A stretch of DNA of 64,000 nt from Duganella sp. sic0402 (GTDB lineage: Bacteria; Pseudomonadota; Gammaproteobacteria; Burkholderiales; Burkholderiaceae_D), in assembly GCF_019219065.1 (NCBI RefSeq), contig NZ_JAHUWK010000002.1:248001-312000 (forward strand), read 5' to 3'. The first letter of the stretch is position 1. Each line of letters opens with the position of its first letter. Below, in pieces: positions 48,827 through 58,364 of this stretch. The notes under the pieces were generated by a model that saw only the letters and a program-made list of their open reading frames with translations, did no database searches and was not told the origin of the DNA. A program made the translations under genes and the position numbers.

Positions 48827-50340
48827 GGCGCGGCCTTCCAGTAGCGGTTGATCCATTCCTGGTGCGTCGGCATGGCGGCGACGGCATGCGCCAGCATGCG
48901 CTCCATGCCTTCCACTTGCTCGATGATTTTGGACTCAGGCATTTCATCAACAATGGGATGGTAGCTTTGCGGCACGATGCCCTGCCCCAGCATCACCTGC
49001 ACCCAGCTTGGCAGCGCGAAGAAATCGTCGCCGTTGCGGAAGTAGCAGCCGTTGCTGCGGAACAGGTCGATCGCATCGCGCAGGCTGTCCGGTATCGCCA
49101 TCGTGCGGCAATAGTCCCAGAACGGCGTGTCGTTGCGTTCGGTGGCCTTGTAATGCAAGATCAGGAAATCGCGCACCCGCTCGTACTCAAACGCGGATTC
49201 CTGGTTGTATCGTTCCACCAGCAAGGGATTGAAGTCGCGTTGCGGGAACATGCTCAGCAAGCGGGTGATGCCCGATTGCGCCAGATAGATGCTGGTCGAT
49301 TCCAGCGGTTCGAGAAAGCCACTGGCCAGGCCCAGCGCCACCACATTCTTGTTCCAGAACTTGCGGCGCATGCCGGTGGTGAAACGCAATTGGCGCGGCT
49401 CAGCCAGCGCCTCGCTGTCGAGATTGGCCAGCAGCGTCGTTGCGGCTTCATCGTCGCTGATGTGCTTGCTGGAATACACATAGCCGTTGCCGGTGCGGTG
49501 CTGCAGCGGAATGCGCCACTGCCAGCCCGCCTTCTGCGCGCTGGCGCGGGTGTACGGCGTGATCGGATCGACACTCGCGCTGGGCACCGCCAGCGCGCTG
49601 TCGCACGGCAGCCAGTGCGACCAGTCGACATAACCGGTCTTCAGCGTCTGCTCGATCAGCAGGCCGCGAAAGCCGGAGCAATCGATGAACAGTTCACCAT
49701 CGACTACCTGGCCGCTGTCCAGCGTTACCGATGCGATATGGCCATCATCGGGGCGCTGCTGGACGCTGGTGATCTTGCCCTCGATGCGCTGCACGCCGCG
49801 CTGCTCGGCCAGTTCGCGCAGATAGCGCGCGTACAGCGTGGCGTCGAAATGGTAGGCGTAGGCGATGTCGGCCAGCGGCGAACCGGGCGCCGCATTGTGG
49901 TCGCGCGGCGCGAATTTCCCCTGCGGCGCCATCACCGTTTGCGGCGTATAGGCGCCAATCGGCGCGGCGCGGCCGGACTGGAACAGCTTGAGCCAGAACT
50001 GGTGGAACGGCAGCGGCCCCATCGAGCGGCCGATGGCGCCGAAACCGTGGATATAACTGTCGCCGATACGGCCCCAGTCCTTGAATTGAATGCCGAGCTT
50101 GATCGTGCCCTGCGTACGCTTGACGAATTCGGCCTCGTCGATGCCCAGCCACTGGCCGTTGAACAGCCGGATGTGCGGAACGCTGGCTTCGCCGACGCCG
50201 ACAATACCGATTTCTTCGGATTCAATCAGGCGGATGCTGGCGCCTTTACCCAGGTATGTGGCCAGAGCCGTGGCGGCCATCCAGCCGGCACTGCCGCCAC
50301 CGACGACGGTAATGCTGTTGATGTGGTTTTGTTGATGCAT
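48823..50340 (-). CDS. Tryptophan-halogenase-like FAD-dependent protein
   Basis: The protein has 505 residues from the ATG at 50340; a GTG at 50364 adds 8 residues. The FAD-binding motif is [12 protein letters not shown], with [11 protein letters not shown] next. The flavin-halogenase motif WQWRIP is present, as is a Lys in GTIKLGIQF that may match the catalytic lysine. Related proteins are often encoded beside TonB-dependent carbohydrate receptors in Xanthomonas- and Caulobacter-like bacteria, with no proven substrate. Here it lies between the receptor and two mannosidases, so its role may concern sugar uptake or signalling rather than tryptophan (inference). Confidence 0.85.
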   Translation of the reverse strand: MHQQNHINSITVVGGGSAGWMAATALATYLGKGASIRLIESEEIGIVGVGEASVPHIRLFNGQWLGIDEAEFVKRTQGTIKLGIQFKDWGRIGDSYIHGFGAIGRSMGPLPFHQFWLKLFQSGRAAPIGAYTPQTVMAPQGKFAPRDHNAAPGSPLADIAYAYHFDATLYARYLRELAEQRGVQRIEGKITSVQQRPDDGHIASVTLDSGQVVDGELFIDCSGFRGLLIEQTLKTGYVDWSHWLPCDSALAVPSASVDPITPYTRASAQKAGWQWRIPLQHRTGNGYVYSSKHISDDEAATTLLANLDSEALAEPRQLRFTTGMRRKFWNKNVVALGLASGFLEPLESTSIYLAQSGITRLLSMFPQRDFNPLLVERYNQESAFEYERVRDFLILHYKATERNDTPFWDYCRTMAIPDSLRDAIDLFRSNGCYFRNGDDFFALPSWVQVMLGQGIVPQSYHPIVDEMPESKIIEQVEGMERMLAHAVAAMPTHQEWINRYWKAAP

Positions 50341-50366
50341 ACGGGCATCCAAAGAAGAAGACACTA

Positions 50367-50386
50367 CCCCGTCCGGTTGGACGGGG
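50367..50386 (-). other. Intercistronic stem-loop between receptor and halogenase genes
   Basis: A perfect 8-bp stem CCCCGTCC/GGACGGGG with an AACC loop sits 20 bp after the receptor stop and has no T-run. It could protect the receptor mRNA or reduce read-through, making the receptor more abundant than the downstream enzymes. Confidence 0.5.
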
Positions 50387-50405
50387 CAGGACCGGAACTC
50401 AGAAC

Positions 50406-53400
50406 TTAGAACTTGTAGTTCGCGCCAAAGTACGCGATGCGGCCGGCGTAGCTATTGGAATAGAAACGGTTCTTGGTATCGTTGCCCAGATGCGAGCTCG
50501 ATTCTTCTTTGGTCACGTTCAGCACCGAAGCGGTAAAGCTCAGCTGCTTGCTGTAGTTGTAGGCGACGTTCAGGTCGACCTGGCTGTATGGATCGCGATA
50601 GATATTCAGGCCGTTCATCAACCCGTCCACCACCACACCGCGACGGTTGTACGACGCACGCGCCAGGAAGCTGTCGGTTTCATAGAACACGGTCACGTTG
50701 GCCTGGTTCTTGGCGCTGCCGACCAGCGGCGACTTGCCCAGTTCGGTCCCATCGCCCAGCGTGATCGCCGCCTGGTTGGTCTTGTTGTAGGTGTAGTTGA
50801 CCTGGAAGCCAACGCCCATGGCCAGGGTGTGCTGCGCAAACAATTCGACACCTTGCGAGACGCCGTTGCGGCCGCCGGCAGTGGTCGAATAGTTTTGCAC
50901 CGTCACGCTCTGGCCGCCGACCGTCTGCGGCACGTTCAGCACCACCGGCACCGAGAAGTTGCTGACGTTTTTGCGGAACACGTTGGCGCCAAGGACCGAG
51001 CCGCGCTGGAAGTACCACTCCAGGCCCAGGTCGAACTGGTTGGCCTTGTACGGCTCCAGTTCCTTGTTGCTGCCCGAACCGTACCAGCCCTGCTGGTCGC
51101 CGCCGCCGATCAGACGGCGGTCGTTGACGTATTCCTGGCTGTAGTTGCGCAGGCCGCCTGGGTAGGCGATATCGTTGTAGCTAGGACGCGCCACCACCTT
51201 GGAGGCTGCCGCGCGCAGCAGCAGCGTGTCGCTCAGGTCGTAGGCCAGGTTGATGCTTGGCAGGACATCGGTGTAAGTGCGGTCCAGCGAGCTGACAGCG
51301 AACGACTTGGTGTGCGCGATGCTGTCGGGCAGCGTGGTGAAGCCGCTGATGCAGCCGGAGCCGGCAGGCGCACCGGCCGCTGGTGCACCGCCTGCCAGGC
51401 AAGGCGCAGGATTGCCGTCGGCACCATCGAAGAAGTAGTCGCTGTAGTTGTCGACCTGGTCGGTCGAATCGGCATGCTGGCGGGTGCGCACCACGCGCAC
51501 GCCGACGTTGCCGCGCAGGCGTTCCGCCTTGATATTGGCTTGCACATAGGCCGAAGCGATCTTCTCGCTGACGTTGTAGACGAAGTTGTCTTCGTTACGG
51601 GTCTGCATCGCGCCGTAGGTCTGGTTCAGGTAGCTGACATAGGCCGGGAAATTAATCGCCGGGAAGGCGCTGGCGTTGATGCCGCCGACGATATTGTCCA
51701 GCGACTGGCTGTACAGGAACTGCGGCTGGAATTTGTTGGCGGTCGGGTCGCAACCAGCCTGGTAGCGGTTGTCGTAGTTGCTGACGTCGGTGCCCTTGCA
51801 CGCCCAGTAGCTGTTGCCGGTGCTGCGGTGGGTGCCGCCATCACGGTATTTGGCGCCGAACATCACCGAGTCCAGCCAGCCGCGGTCGGTGTGCCAGGTG
51901 GCGTCTGCCTGTGCGTACTTCTGCTCGGTGCTATTGCGGGTCCACGACGATTGGGTCGAACCAAGGTCGATCTCGCCGATGCCTTTTTGCAGATTGGCCA
52001 TCAGTTCCGGCGAGAAGGTCATGGTCGGCGTGCCGTTCAGGCTCCACGCACTGGCGTAATTGCCCAGCGTCCAGCTGCCGTCGGCATTTTGCATGCGTGG
52101 CTTGATCGGCATCGAGAATTGCACTTCCGGGCCGCCGGTGGCCCAGGTACGGCCAAGCTTAAAGCTGGCGTCCACCGACTCGCCGCGCCATTCGGCTTCG
52201 ATGTCGGCGGTCTGCGACAGCGCTTTTTCGCGGTTGTAGCTGCCGGTGATTTGCGGCGTCGGGATGGTGCAATCGTCCGGCCCCCAGCCGCCAGGTTTCT
52301 GGCCGCCTGCGGCCGCTTGCGCTTCGCTGCAATAGTAGGTCTTGCCTGGGTGGACGCTGTATTGCGCGCCGGTGACGATGGTCTTGCTCGGGTCGAAGCT
52401 CAGACCATCGAGCAGGCGGCCGCCGGCCCAGTTGCCGTCGCCGTTGTAGCGCGCCAGGTTCCACTCGGGGATTTTCAGCGTGTTGGTCTGCGAGTTCTGC
52501 GACAGGTCGAAGCGGAAATAATTACCGGTCAGGACCAGGTTGCGCACTGGCTTGAATTGCAGCGTCAGCTGGCCGCCCTTGCGCTCGCGCTCTTCGGTCT
52601 TGACGTCGAAGTTGACCGAGGTCGGCATCATGAAATTGCTGTAGTACTTGCCGCTCTGGTCATAGAAGCCCGACTCGCCCCACCAGTAGCTGTTCATCTT
52701 CGACGGTTTGCCATTGACGTCGGTGGCCGGGTGCGCGGTGTTATCGTCGCTATACCACTTCCAGTCTTCGGTGCTGGCGCCCATGGTGCGCGTGGTGCGC
52801 TTCTGCTGGGTGTAGCCAACCAGCACGCCGAAGCGGTTTTGCTCGTCGTGCCAGGCGTACTGGCCGGAGAACTGGCCGTCGGTTTTCTTGGTGGTGTCGG
52901 CCCAGGTGCCTTCGGCCGAGACGAAGCCGCTGCCGGACTTCACGTCCAGCGGACGGCGCGTGCGCAGGATCACGGTGCCGCCGATGCCGCCTTCGTCGAT
53001 GCGCGCTTCCGGCGTTTTAAACAGCTCGGCGCTGGACAGCATATTGGACGGCATCAGCGTGTAGTTGAACGAGCGCGTCGGGTCGCCGTTGGACTCGGCG
53101 GTGGCGACGTAGTTGCCGTTCAATTCGGTCAGCGTCAGTTCCGAGGACAGGCCGCGCACGCTGACGTTCTTGCCCTCGCCGCCGCTGCGGTCGATGATCA
53201 CGCCCGGCACGCGCTGCAGCGCATCGGCCACGTTCTTGTCAGGGAATTTGCCGATGTCTTCGGCGGTCACTACCTCGACGATGGAATTGGCGTCGCGCTT
53301 CTGGTCCAGGCTTTTCTCGATCGCGTAGCGGTAGCCGGTAACGACAACGACGGTATCGTCGGCGGGCTTGGCGTCTGCTGCTGGCGCTGCGGTCTGCGCC

Positions 53401-53495
53401 TGCGCGCTCAGCGACAGCAATGCGGCGCCGACCGCCATGGCGATCGGCGTGGCGCGGCAGCGTAACTGCCGTGTAGTGTGATGCAAGGTAGTCAT
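50406..53495 (-). CDS. TonB-dependent receptor, Xanthomonas/Caulobacter carbohydrate type
   Basis: This 1029-residue outer-membrane transporter has a signal peptide ending SAQAQ and a TonB-box region near DDTVVVVTGYR. The plug includes IVEVVTAEDIGKFPDKNVAD, RVPGVIIDRSGGEGKNVSVRG and DEGGIGGTVILRTRRP. A large barrel ends GANYKF. Its size and plug match TIGR01782-type receptors, many of which import oligosaccharides. Encoded with alpha- and beta-mannosidases, it should take up manno-oligosaccharides (inference). GGAGA lies 7 bases upstream. Confidence 0.92.
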   Translation of the reverse strand: MTTLHHTTRQLRCRATPIAMAVGAALLSLSAQAQTAAPAADAKPADDTVVVVTGYRYAIEKSLDQKRDANSIVEVVTAEDIGKFPDKNVADALQRVPGVIIDRSGGEGKNVSVRGLSSELTLTELNGNYVATAESNGDPTRSFNYTLMPSNMLSSAELFKTPEARIDEGGIGGTVILRTRRPLDVKSGSGFVSAEGTWADTTKKTDGQFSGQYAWHDEQNRFGVLVGYTQQKRTTRTMGASTEDWKWYSDDNTAHPATDVNGKPSKMNSYWWGESGFYDQSGKYYSNFMMPTSVNFDVKTEERERKGGQLTLQFKPVRNLVLTGNYFRFDLSQNSQTNTLKIPEWNLARYNGDGNWAGGRLLDGLSFDPSKTIVTGAQYSVHPGKTYYCSEAQAAAGGQKPGGWGPDDCTIPTPQITGSYNREKALSQTADIEAEWRGESVDASFKLGRTWATGGPEVQFSMPIKPRMQNADGSWTLGNYASAWSLNGTPTMTFSPELMANLQKGIGEIDLGSTQSSWTRNSTEQKYAQADATWHTDRGWLDSVMFGAKYRDGGTHRSTGNSYWACKGTDVSNYDNRYQAGCDPTANKFQPQFLYSQSLDNIVGGINASAFPAINFPAYVSYLNQTYGAMQTRNEDNFVYNVSEKIASAYVQANIKAERLRGNVGVRVVRTRQHADSTDQVDNYSDYFFDGADGNPAPCLAGGAPAAGAPAGSGCISGFTTLPDSIAHTKSFAVSSLDRTYTDVLPSINLAYDLSDTLLLRAAASKVVARPSYNDIAYPGGLRNYSQEYVNDRRLIGGGDQQGWYGSGSNKELEPYKANQFDLGLEWYFQRGSVLGANVFRKNVSNFSVPVVLNVPQTVGGQSVTVQNYSTTAGGRNGVSQGVELFAQHTLAMGVGFQVNYTYNKTNQAAITLGDGTELGKSPLVGSAKNQANVTVFYETDSFLARASYNRRGVVVDGLMNGLNIYRDPYSQVDLNVAYNYSKQLSFTASVLNVTKEESSSHLGNDTKNRFYSNSYAGRIAYFGANYKF

Positions 53496-53560
53496 GTGGT
53501 CATCTCCAGGTTGTGCCCGATTTCGGGCTTGTTATAAGTAGGGTGGCCGCCGGATGTTTT

Positions 53561-53569
53561 ACTAAACGC
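53561..53569 (-). promoter_or_regulatory. Half operator in the receptor leader
   Basis: Read leftward from 53566, the 9-mer TTTAGTAAA matches the conserved half of the operator element; the other half is missing. It lies about 43 bp downstream of the predicted start of transcription. The match runs 53558-53566 and may be fortuitous. Confidence 0.3.
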
Positions 53570-53614
53570 CGGAGATGCCTGCATATTATTGAACATCGCA
53601 TTCGCCCGTTGAAA

Positions 53615-53643
53615 TTTATACAAAGTAACTTCGGCTGCCTCAA
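53615..53643 (-). promoter_or_regulatory. Predicted promoter of the receptor-halogenase-GH2-GH92 operon
   Basis: Leftward -35 TTGAGG (53638-53643) and -10 TATAAA (53615-53620) are separated by 17 bp; transcription would start near 53608 and leave a leader of about 110 bases. Confidence 0.55.
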
Positions 53644-53667
53644 CCGTTTTCCAAACTTGGGGCGAAG

Positions 53668-53686
53668 TTTAGTTTGATTTACTAAA
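53668..53686 (-). promoter_or_regulatory. Operator-like element 3 (receptor operon)
   Basis: Read leftward the site is TTTAGTAAATCAAACTAAA, flanked by G and C (21-bp palindrome). It stands 24 bp upstream of the -35, the same spacing and orientation as element 1 in the mannan locus. Confidence 0.6.
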
Positions 53687-53702
53687 CCGGAACGAGGCCG
53701 TT

Positions 53703-54464
53703 TTACCACACTGGCCTGGTGCGAAAATGCAGAAAACCCCAGCGTTCCGGCACGTGCATATCGATCACGCCTTGCGGCGACCACACCCAGTTGTCTTCCT
53801 TTGCCTTGCCAGCGGTCCATTCCACGCGGCTGAAATTGATGCGCCAGGTGGTGCCATCGCGCGGCTGCGGCACCGCCTGGCGGGAGGCGAAGGCGCTCAG
53901 GGGATAGGCGATTTCCACGCTCCAGCCGTGGTCCGTGTCTTTTGAATTGTTCAGCGTGCCCTGTACGGCAATGGCGGTCTTCAGGCCCTGGATATCCCAG
54001 CTGTTGTCCGGTTGGCCGTCCTGGTTATACGGTTTGGGCAAAAACAGATCCCAGCCGGTGTTGAGCGCATTGATCTCGAATTCGTAATAACTGTCGGAGT
54101 CCGGCAAGGGCTTGATGAAGACTTCAAAGTCGTTGTCCTTGAAGATGACGGAGTCGCGCTGGGTCAGCGTGGCTTTCACGTCCGGCTCCTCCATCTCGGC
54201 AGCGATGTAGAGGTAGTGGTCGTCCCACAGCATCTTGACGCGGGTGCGGTATTTGGGGCGCGGCTGGCTGTCGCCTTCGATATCGACGAAGTCCTCAGTC
54301 CACGGCGCGTTGCGCCATGCGGCGTCATCAAGCTTGCCGTCGATGTGGATCGGGGCGGTGGCGCGCAGACATGAATAGGACAGCGGCGCCGGCACGGCTG
54401 CCGTGGCAGGCACGGCGCCGCACACTCCGGCGGCCAGCAGCACAGCACACGTTTTCATTGTCAT
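53703..54464 (-). CDS. Secreted CBM9-like carbohydrate-binding protein
   Basis: The protein has 253 residues with a signal peptide ending VPATAAV. The rest is one CBM9-like domain: APIHIDGKLDDAAWRNAPWTEDFVDIEG, LWDDHYLYIAAEMEEPDV, DNDFEVFIKPLPDSDSYYEFEINALNT and a closing WGFLHFR. Such domains bind chain ends of polysaccharides. It has no catalytic domain, so it may present oligosaccharides to the receptor encoded downstream. AAGGAGT lies 6 bases before the ATG. Confidence 0.8.
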   Translation of the reverse strand: MTMKTCAVLLAAGVCGAVPATAAVPAPLSYSCLRATAPIHIDGKLDDAAWRNAPWTEDFVDIEGDSQPRPKYRTRVKMLWDDHYLYIAAEMEEPDVKATLTQRDSVIFKDNDFEVFIKPLPDSDSYYEFEINALNTGWDLFLPKPYNQDGQPDNSWDIQGLKTAIAVQGTLNNSKDTDHGWSVEIAYPLSAFASRQAVPQPRDGTTWRINFSRVEWTAGKAKEDNWVWSPQGVIDMHVPERWGFLHFRTRPVW

Positions 54465-54493
54465 TACACCACTCCTTGCATATAACTAATAAC

Positions 54494-54524
54494 GTTATAA
54501 CAAAGGAGCATCGTTTCCACTCAA
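54494..54524 (-). promoter_or_regulatory. Predicted promoter of the CBM9-like gene
   Basis: An extended -10 (TGTTATAAC; hexamer at 54494-54499) is preceded by TTGAGT at 54519-54524 with a long 19-bp spacer. The palindrome ATAACGTTAT (54489-54498) overlaps the -10. Confidence 0.4.
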
Positions 54525-54547
54525 CAAACATTCAATTTCAAGCTGAA

Positions 54548-54566
54548 TTTAGTGATTTTTACTAAA
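54548..54566 (-). promoter_or_regulatory. Operator-like element 4 (CBM9-like gene)
   Basis: Read leftward the site is TTTAGTAAAAATCACTAAA. It lies 23 bp upstream of the putative -35, in the same orientation as the other elements. Confidence 0.55.
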
Positions 54567-54582
54567 CATGCTTATCTTGAAC

Positions 54583-54612
54583 TAAAAAAAAGCCGGCATC
54601 TGCCGGCTTTTC
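54583..54612 (-). terminator. Rho-independent terminator of ilvC
   Basis: Read leftward, AAAGCCGGC-AGAT-GCCGGCTTT is followed by a run of Ts. It starts about 18 bp after the ilvC stop. Confidence 0.85.
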
Positions 54613-54630
54613 GTTTGAGGAAGAAACTGC

Positions 54631-55668
<1,038 letters not shown>

Positions 55669-55690
55669 TTATGTATGGGTTGCGTGCTGC

Positions 55691-56182
55691 TTAAACTTTG
55701 AGGATGCGTTCGCCGCGTCCAATGCCGGAACCGCCGGTGCGTACCGTTTCGAGTATCGAAGCACGGTCGATCGAGTCGATAAACGCATCGAGCTTGCTCT
55801 TGGCGCCGGTCAGTTCAATCGTGTAGCTCTTTTCGGTGACGTCGATGATGCGGCCGCGGAAGATGTCGGCGGTACGCTTCATCTCTTCACGCTCCTTGCC
55901 CACCGCGCGCACCTTGATCAGCATCAGTTCGCGTTCGATGTGCTGGCCTTCGGTCAAGTCCACCACCTTGACCACCTCGATCAGGCGATTCAGGTGCTTG
56001 GTGATCTGCTCGATGATGTCGTCCGAACCGGTGGTGACGATGGTCATCCGCGACAGGGTCGCGTCTTCGGTCGGCGCCACGGTCAGCGTTTCGATGTTGT
56101 AGCCGCGTGCCGAGAACAGGCCCACCACGCGGGACAAGGCGCCGGCTTCGTTTTCCAGCAATACAGAAATAATGTGTCGCAT
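55691..56182 (-). CDS. ilvH: Acetolactate synthase small (regulatory) subunit
   Basis: The protein has 163 residues. The N-terminal ACT domain (RHIISVLLENEAGALSRVVGLFSARGYNIETL) binds valine for feedback inhibition. The C-terminal domain contains ELMLIKVRA and FRGRIIDVTEKSYTIELTG. It activates the large subunit. The start codon is one base after the ilvI stop. Confidence 0.96.
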   Translation of the reverse strand: MRHIISVLLENEAGALSRVVGLFSARGYNIETLTVAPTEDATLSRMTIVTTGSDDIIEQITKHLNRLIEVVKVVDLTEGQHIERELMLIKVRAVGKEREEMKRTADIFRGRIIDVTEKSYTIELTGAKSKLDAFIDSIDRASILETVRTGGSGIGRGERILKV

Positions 56183-56183
56183 G

Positions 56184-57917
56184 TTAGAGATCCTCCGAAC
56201 CCAGCAGCATTTCGGACAGACCCTTGCCTGCTTTAACCATCGGCCAGACGTTTTCCGATTGATCGGTGATGAAATTCATGAACACCAGCTTGTCCTTCAT
56301 CGCAAACGCATCGCGCAGTGCGCCATCGACGTCGCCCGGTTTTTCGATACGCATGCCAACGTGCCCATAAGCCTCGGCCAGCTTCTCGAAGTTCGGCAGC
56401 GAATCCATATAGGACTCGGAGTAGCGCGAACCGTAGTCGATCTGCTGCCACTGGCGGACCATGCCCAGGAAGCGGTTGTTCAGCATGATGATCTTCGGCG
56501 TCAGGTGATACTGCTTGCAGGTCGCCAGCTCCTGGATGCACATCTGGATCGAACCTTCGCCGGTGATGCAGGCCACGGTCGCATCCGGATTCGCCATCTG
56601 TACGCCCATGGCGTACGGCAGGCCGACGCCCATGGTGCCCAGGCCGCCCGAGTTGACCCAGCGCTTAGGCTTGTCGAACGGGTAGTACTGCGCTGCCCAC
56701 ATCTGGTGCTGGCCGACGTCGGAGGTGATAAAGGCGTCGCCCTTGGTTACTTCCCACAGCTTCTGCACCACTGATTGCGGCTTGATGACCAGATCGGAGC
56801 TCGCAAACTTCAGGCAGTCGCGGCCGCGCCATTCGTTGATCTGCTTCCACCAGTCTTTCAGCGCCGGCTGGTTAGGCTTGGCATCCGACGCGTCCAGCTG
56901 CGCCAGGAATTCGATCAGCACGTCCTTGACGTTGCCGACGATCGGAATGTCCACTTTCACGCGCTTGGAAATCGACGATGGATCGATGTCCACGTGAATG
57001 ATCTTGCGCGGGTTGGAAGCGAAGTGTTTCGGGTTGCCGATCACGCGGTCATCGAAACGCGCGCCGATGGCGATCAGCACGTCGCAGTTCTGCATCGCCA
57101 TATTGGCTTCGTAGGTCCCGTGCATGCCTGGCATGCCGACGAAATTCTCGCTCGACGCCTTATAGGCGCCCAGGCCCATCAGCGTGTTGGTGACCGGGAA
57201 GCCCAGCTTGTCGACCAGTTTATTCAGTTCCGGTGCAGCACTGGCCAGAATCACGCCGCCGCCGGTATAAATCATCGGGCGTTCGGCTTGCAGCAGCAGT
57301 TGGACTGCTTTGCGGATCTGGCCGGAATGGCCTTTGTCTACCGGTTTGTACGAACGCATCTCGACCTCTTTCGGGTACGAGTAATGCGTTTTGTGCATCG
57401 AGATATCCTTCGGAATATCGACCAGCACAGGGCCTGGACGGCCGGTGCGGGCGATGAAGAAGGCTTTCTTGACGGTCTCGGCCAAGTCCTTGACGTCCTT
57501 GACGAGGAAATTGTGCTTGACCACCGGACGGGTAATGCCGACCGTGTCGCATTCCTGGAACGCATCCTGGCCGATGGCGTGGCTAGGCACCTGGCCCGAG
57601 ATCACGACCATGGGGATGGAATCCATGTAAGCGGTGGACAGGCCAGTCACGGCATTGGTAACGCCCGGACCGGACGTGACCAGCGCGACACCGACCTTGT
57701 TCGACGAACGCGAGTATGCATCGGCAGCGTGGACCGCAGCCTGCTCGTGGCGTACCAGAACGTGTTGGAATTTGTCTTGCTTGAAGATGGCGTCGTAGAT
57801 ATACAGTACGGCTCCGCCTGGGTAGCCAAAGACGTGTTCAACGCCCTCTTCGGCCAGGCAGCGCACCAGTATTTCTGCGCCAGTTAACTGCGATGATGAA
57901 GATGCTTCGGTATTCAT
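56184..57917 (-). CDS. ilvI: Acetolactate synthase large (catalytic) subunit
   Basis: This 577-residue thiamine-diphosphate enzyme shows VFGYPGGAVLYIYDA, the catalytic Glu region VRHEQAAVHAADAYSR, the FAD region and the ThDP/Mg motif GEGSIQMCIQELATCKQYHLTPKIIMLNN (cited by ends; positions near 56480-56570). It makes acetolactate and acetohydroxybutyrate. AAGGA precedes the ATG. The leader upstream is unusually long; no attenuator peptide was recognised. Confidence 0.96.
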   Translation of the reverse strand: MNTEASSSSQLTGAEILVRCLAEEGVEHVFGYPGGAVLYIYDAIFKQDKFQHVLVRHEQAAVHAADAYSRSSNKVGVALVTSGPGVTNAVTGLSTAYMDSIPMVVISGQVPSHAIGQDAFQECDTVGITRPVVKHNFLVKDVKDLAETVKKAFFIARTGRPGPVLVDIPKDISMHKTHYSYPKEVEMRSYKPVDKGHSGQIRKAVQLLLQAERPMIYTGGGVILASAAPELNKLVDKLGFPVTNTLMGLGAYKASSENFVGMPGMHGTYEANMAMQNCDVLIAIGARFDDRVIGNPKHFASNPRKIIHVDIDPSSISKRVKVDIPIVGNVKDVLIEFLAQLDASDAKPNQPALKDWWKQINEWRGRDCLKFASSDLVIKPQSVVQKLWEVTKGDAFITSDVGQHQMWAAQYYPFDKPKRWVNSGGLGTMGVGLPYAMGVQMANPDATVACITGEGSIQMCIQELATCKQYHLTPKIIMLNNRFLGMVRQWQQIDYGSRYSESYMDSLPNFEKLAEAYGHVGMRIEKPGDVDGALRDAFAMKDKLVFMNFITDQSENVWPMVKAGKGLSEMLLGSEDL

Positions 57918-58364
57918 GAAACATTCCTTTCAAGGTCCATAGGAGATTGATCGGATGCTCTGTCCTTACGAAGTACGAATACCGCTACAGCTCTGCCTGG
58001 CTTCCCTTTACTTATGCGGTCGCACTGCCTCTTCCGTCAACCGTAGTGACGTGCAAAGCGGTGCTAGCGCAAACTCTCGTTTGGCCGGGTTTTCCGTAGT
58101 GGTGTTGCATACCTCTCACGCTTGTGGCGTGGGCGAGAGCAAACTGCCTACTAAATGAAAGCGCGTCGTGTCGTTTGCGGCGTTGTGTGCCTGCTGCGAC
58201 CAGACCATAGAGCTTCGGGGTTGTTCAAAGCGTCCCATACGGTACACCGGCCTCTCCTTTTCAGCAAGAGCTAATTTGGAAATTGATGGGTTTTGAGCTA
58301 AAACCATGCAAAATGTGAGGTTTTTTGCTAGGATGCGGCTCAGTTCAAAACACCCGGCAGCCGC
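57918..58364. other. Divergent intergenic region between ilvI and the sigma factor gene
   Basis: 447 bp without a credible gene. It holds the ilvI leader and both divergent promoters. An inverted repeat GGTTTT-N5-AAAACC lies at 58289-58305. A hairpin pairing CTCTC (58113-58117) with GAGAG (58135-58139), with inner pairs ACGC/GCGT, could form in the ilvI leader. Short open frames lack branched-chain codon runs, so a classic ilv leader peptide is not supported. Confidence 0.55.
58276..58304 (+). promoter_or_regulatory. Candidate promoter of the sigma factor operon with overlapping inverted repeat
   Basis: TTGGAA (58276-58281) and TAAAAC (58299-58304) are 17 bp apart; the GGTTTT-N5-AAAACC repeat (58289-58305) covers the -10, as a repressor site would. 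Confidence 0.3.

Noticed and set aside
50490..53465. 991-codon open frame on the + strand opposite the TonB receptor
   Set aside because: Composition-driven antisense frame; the receptor on the other strand has a signal peptide, plug motifs and a normal start.
58116..58307. Possible ilv leader peptide (63 codons, minus strand)
   Set aside because: It lacks runs of Leu, Val or Ile codons and is not followed by a terminator/antiterminator pair before ilvI.
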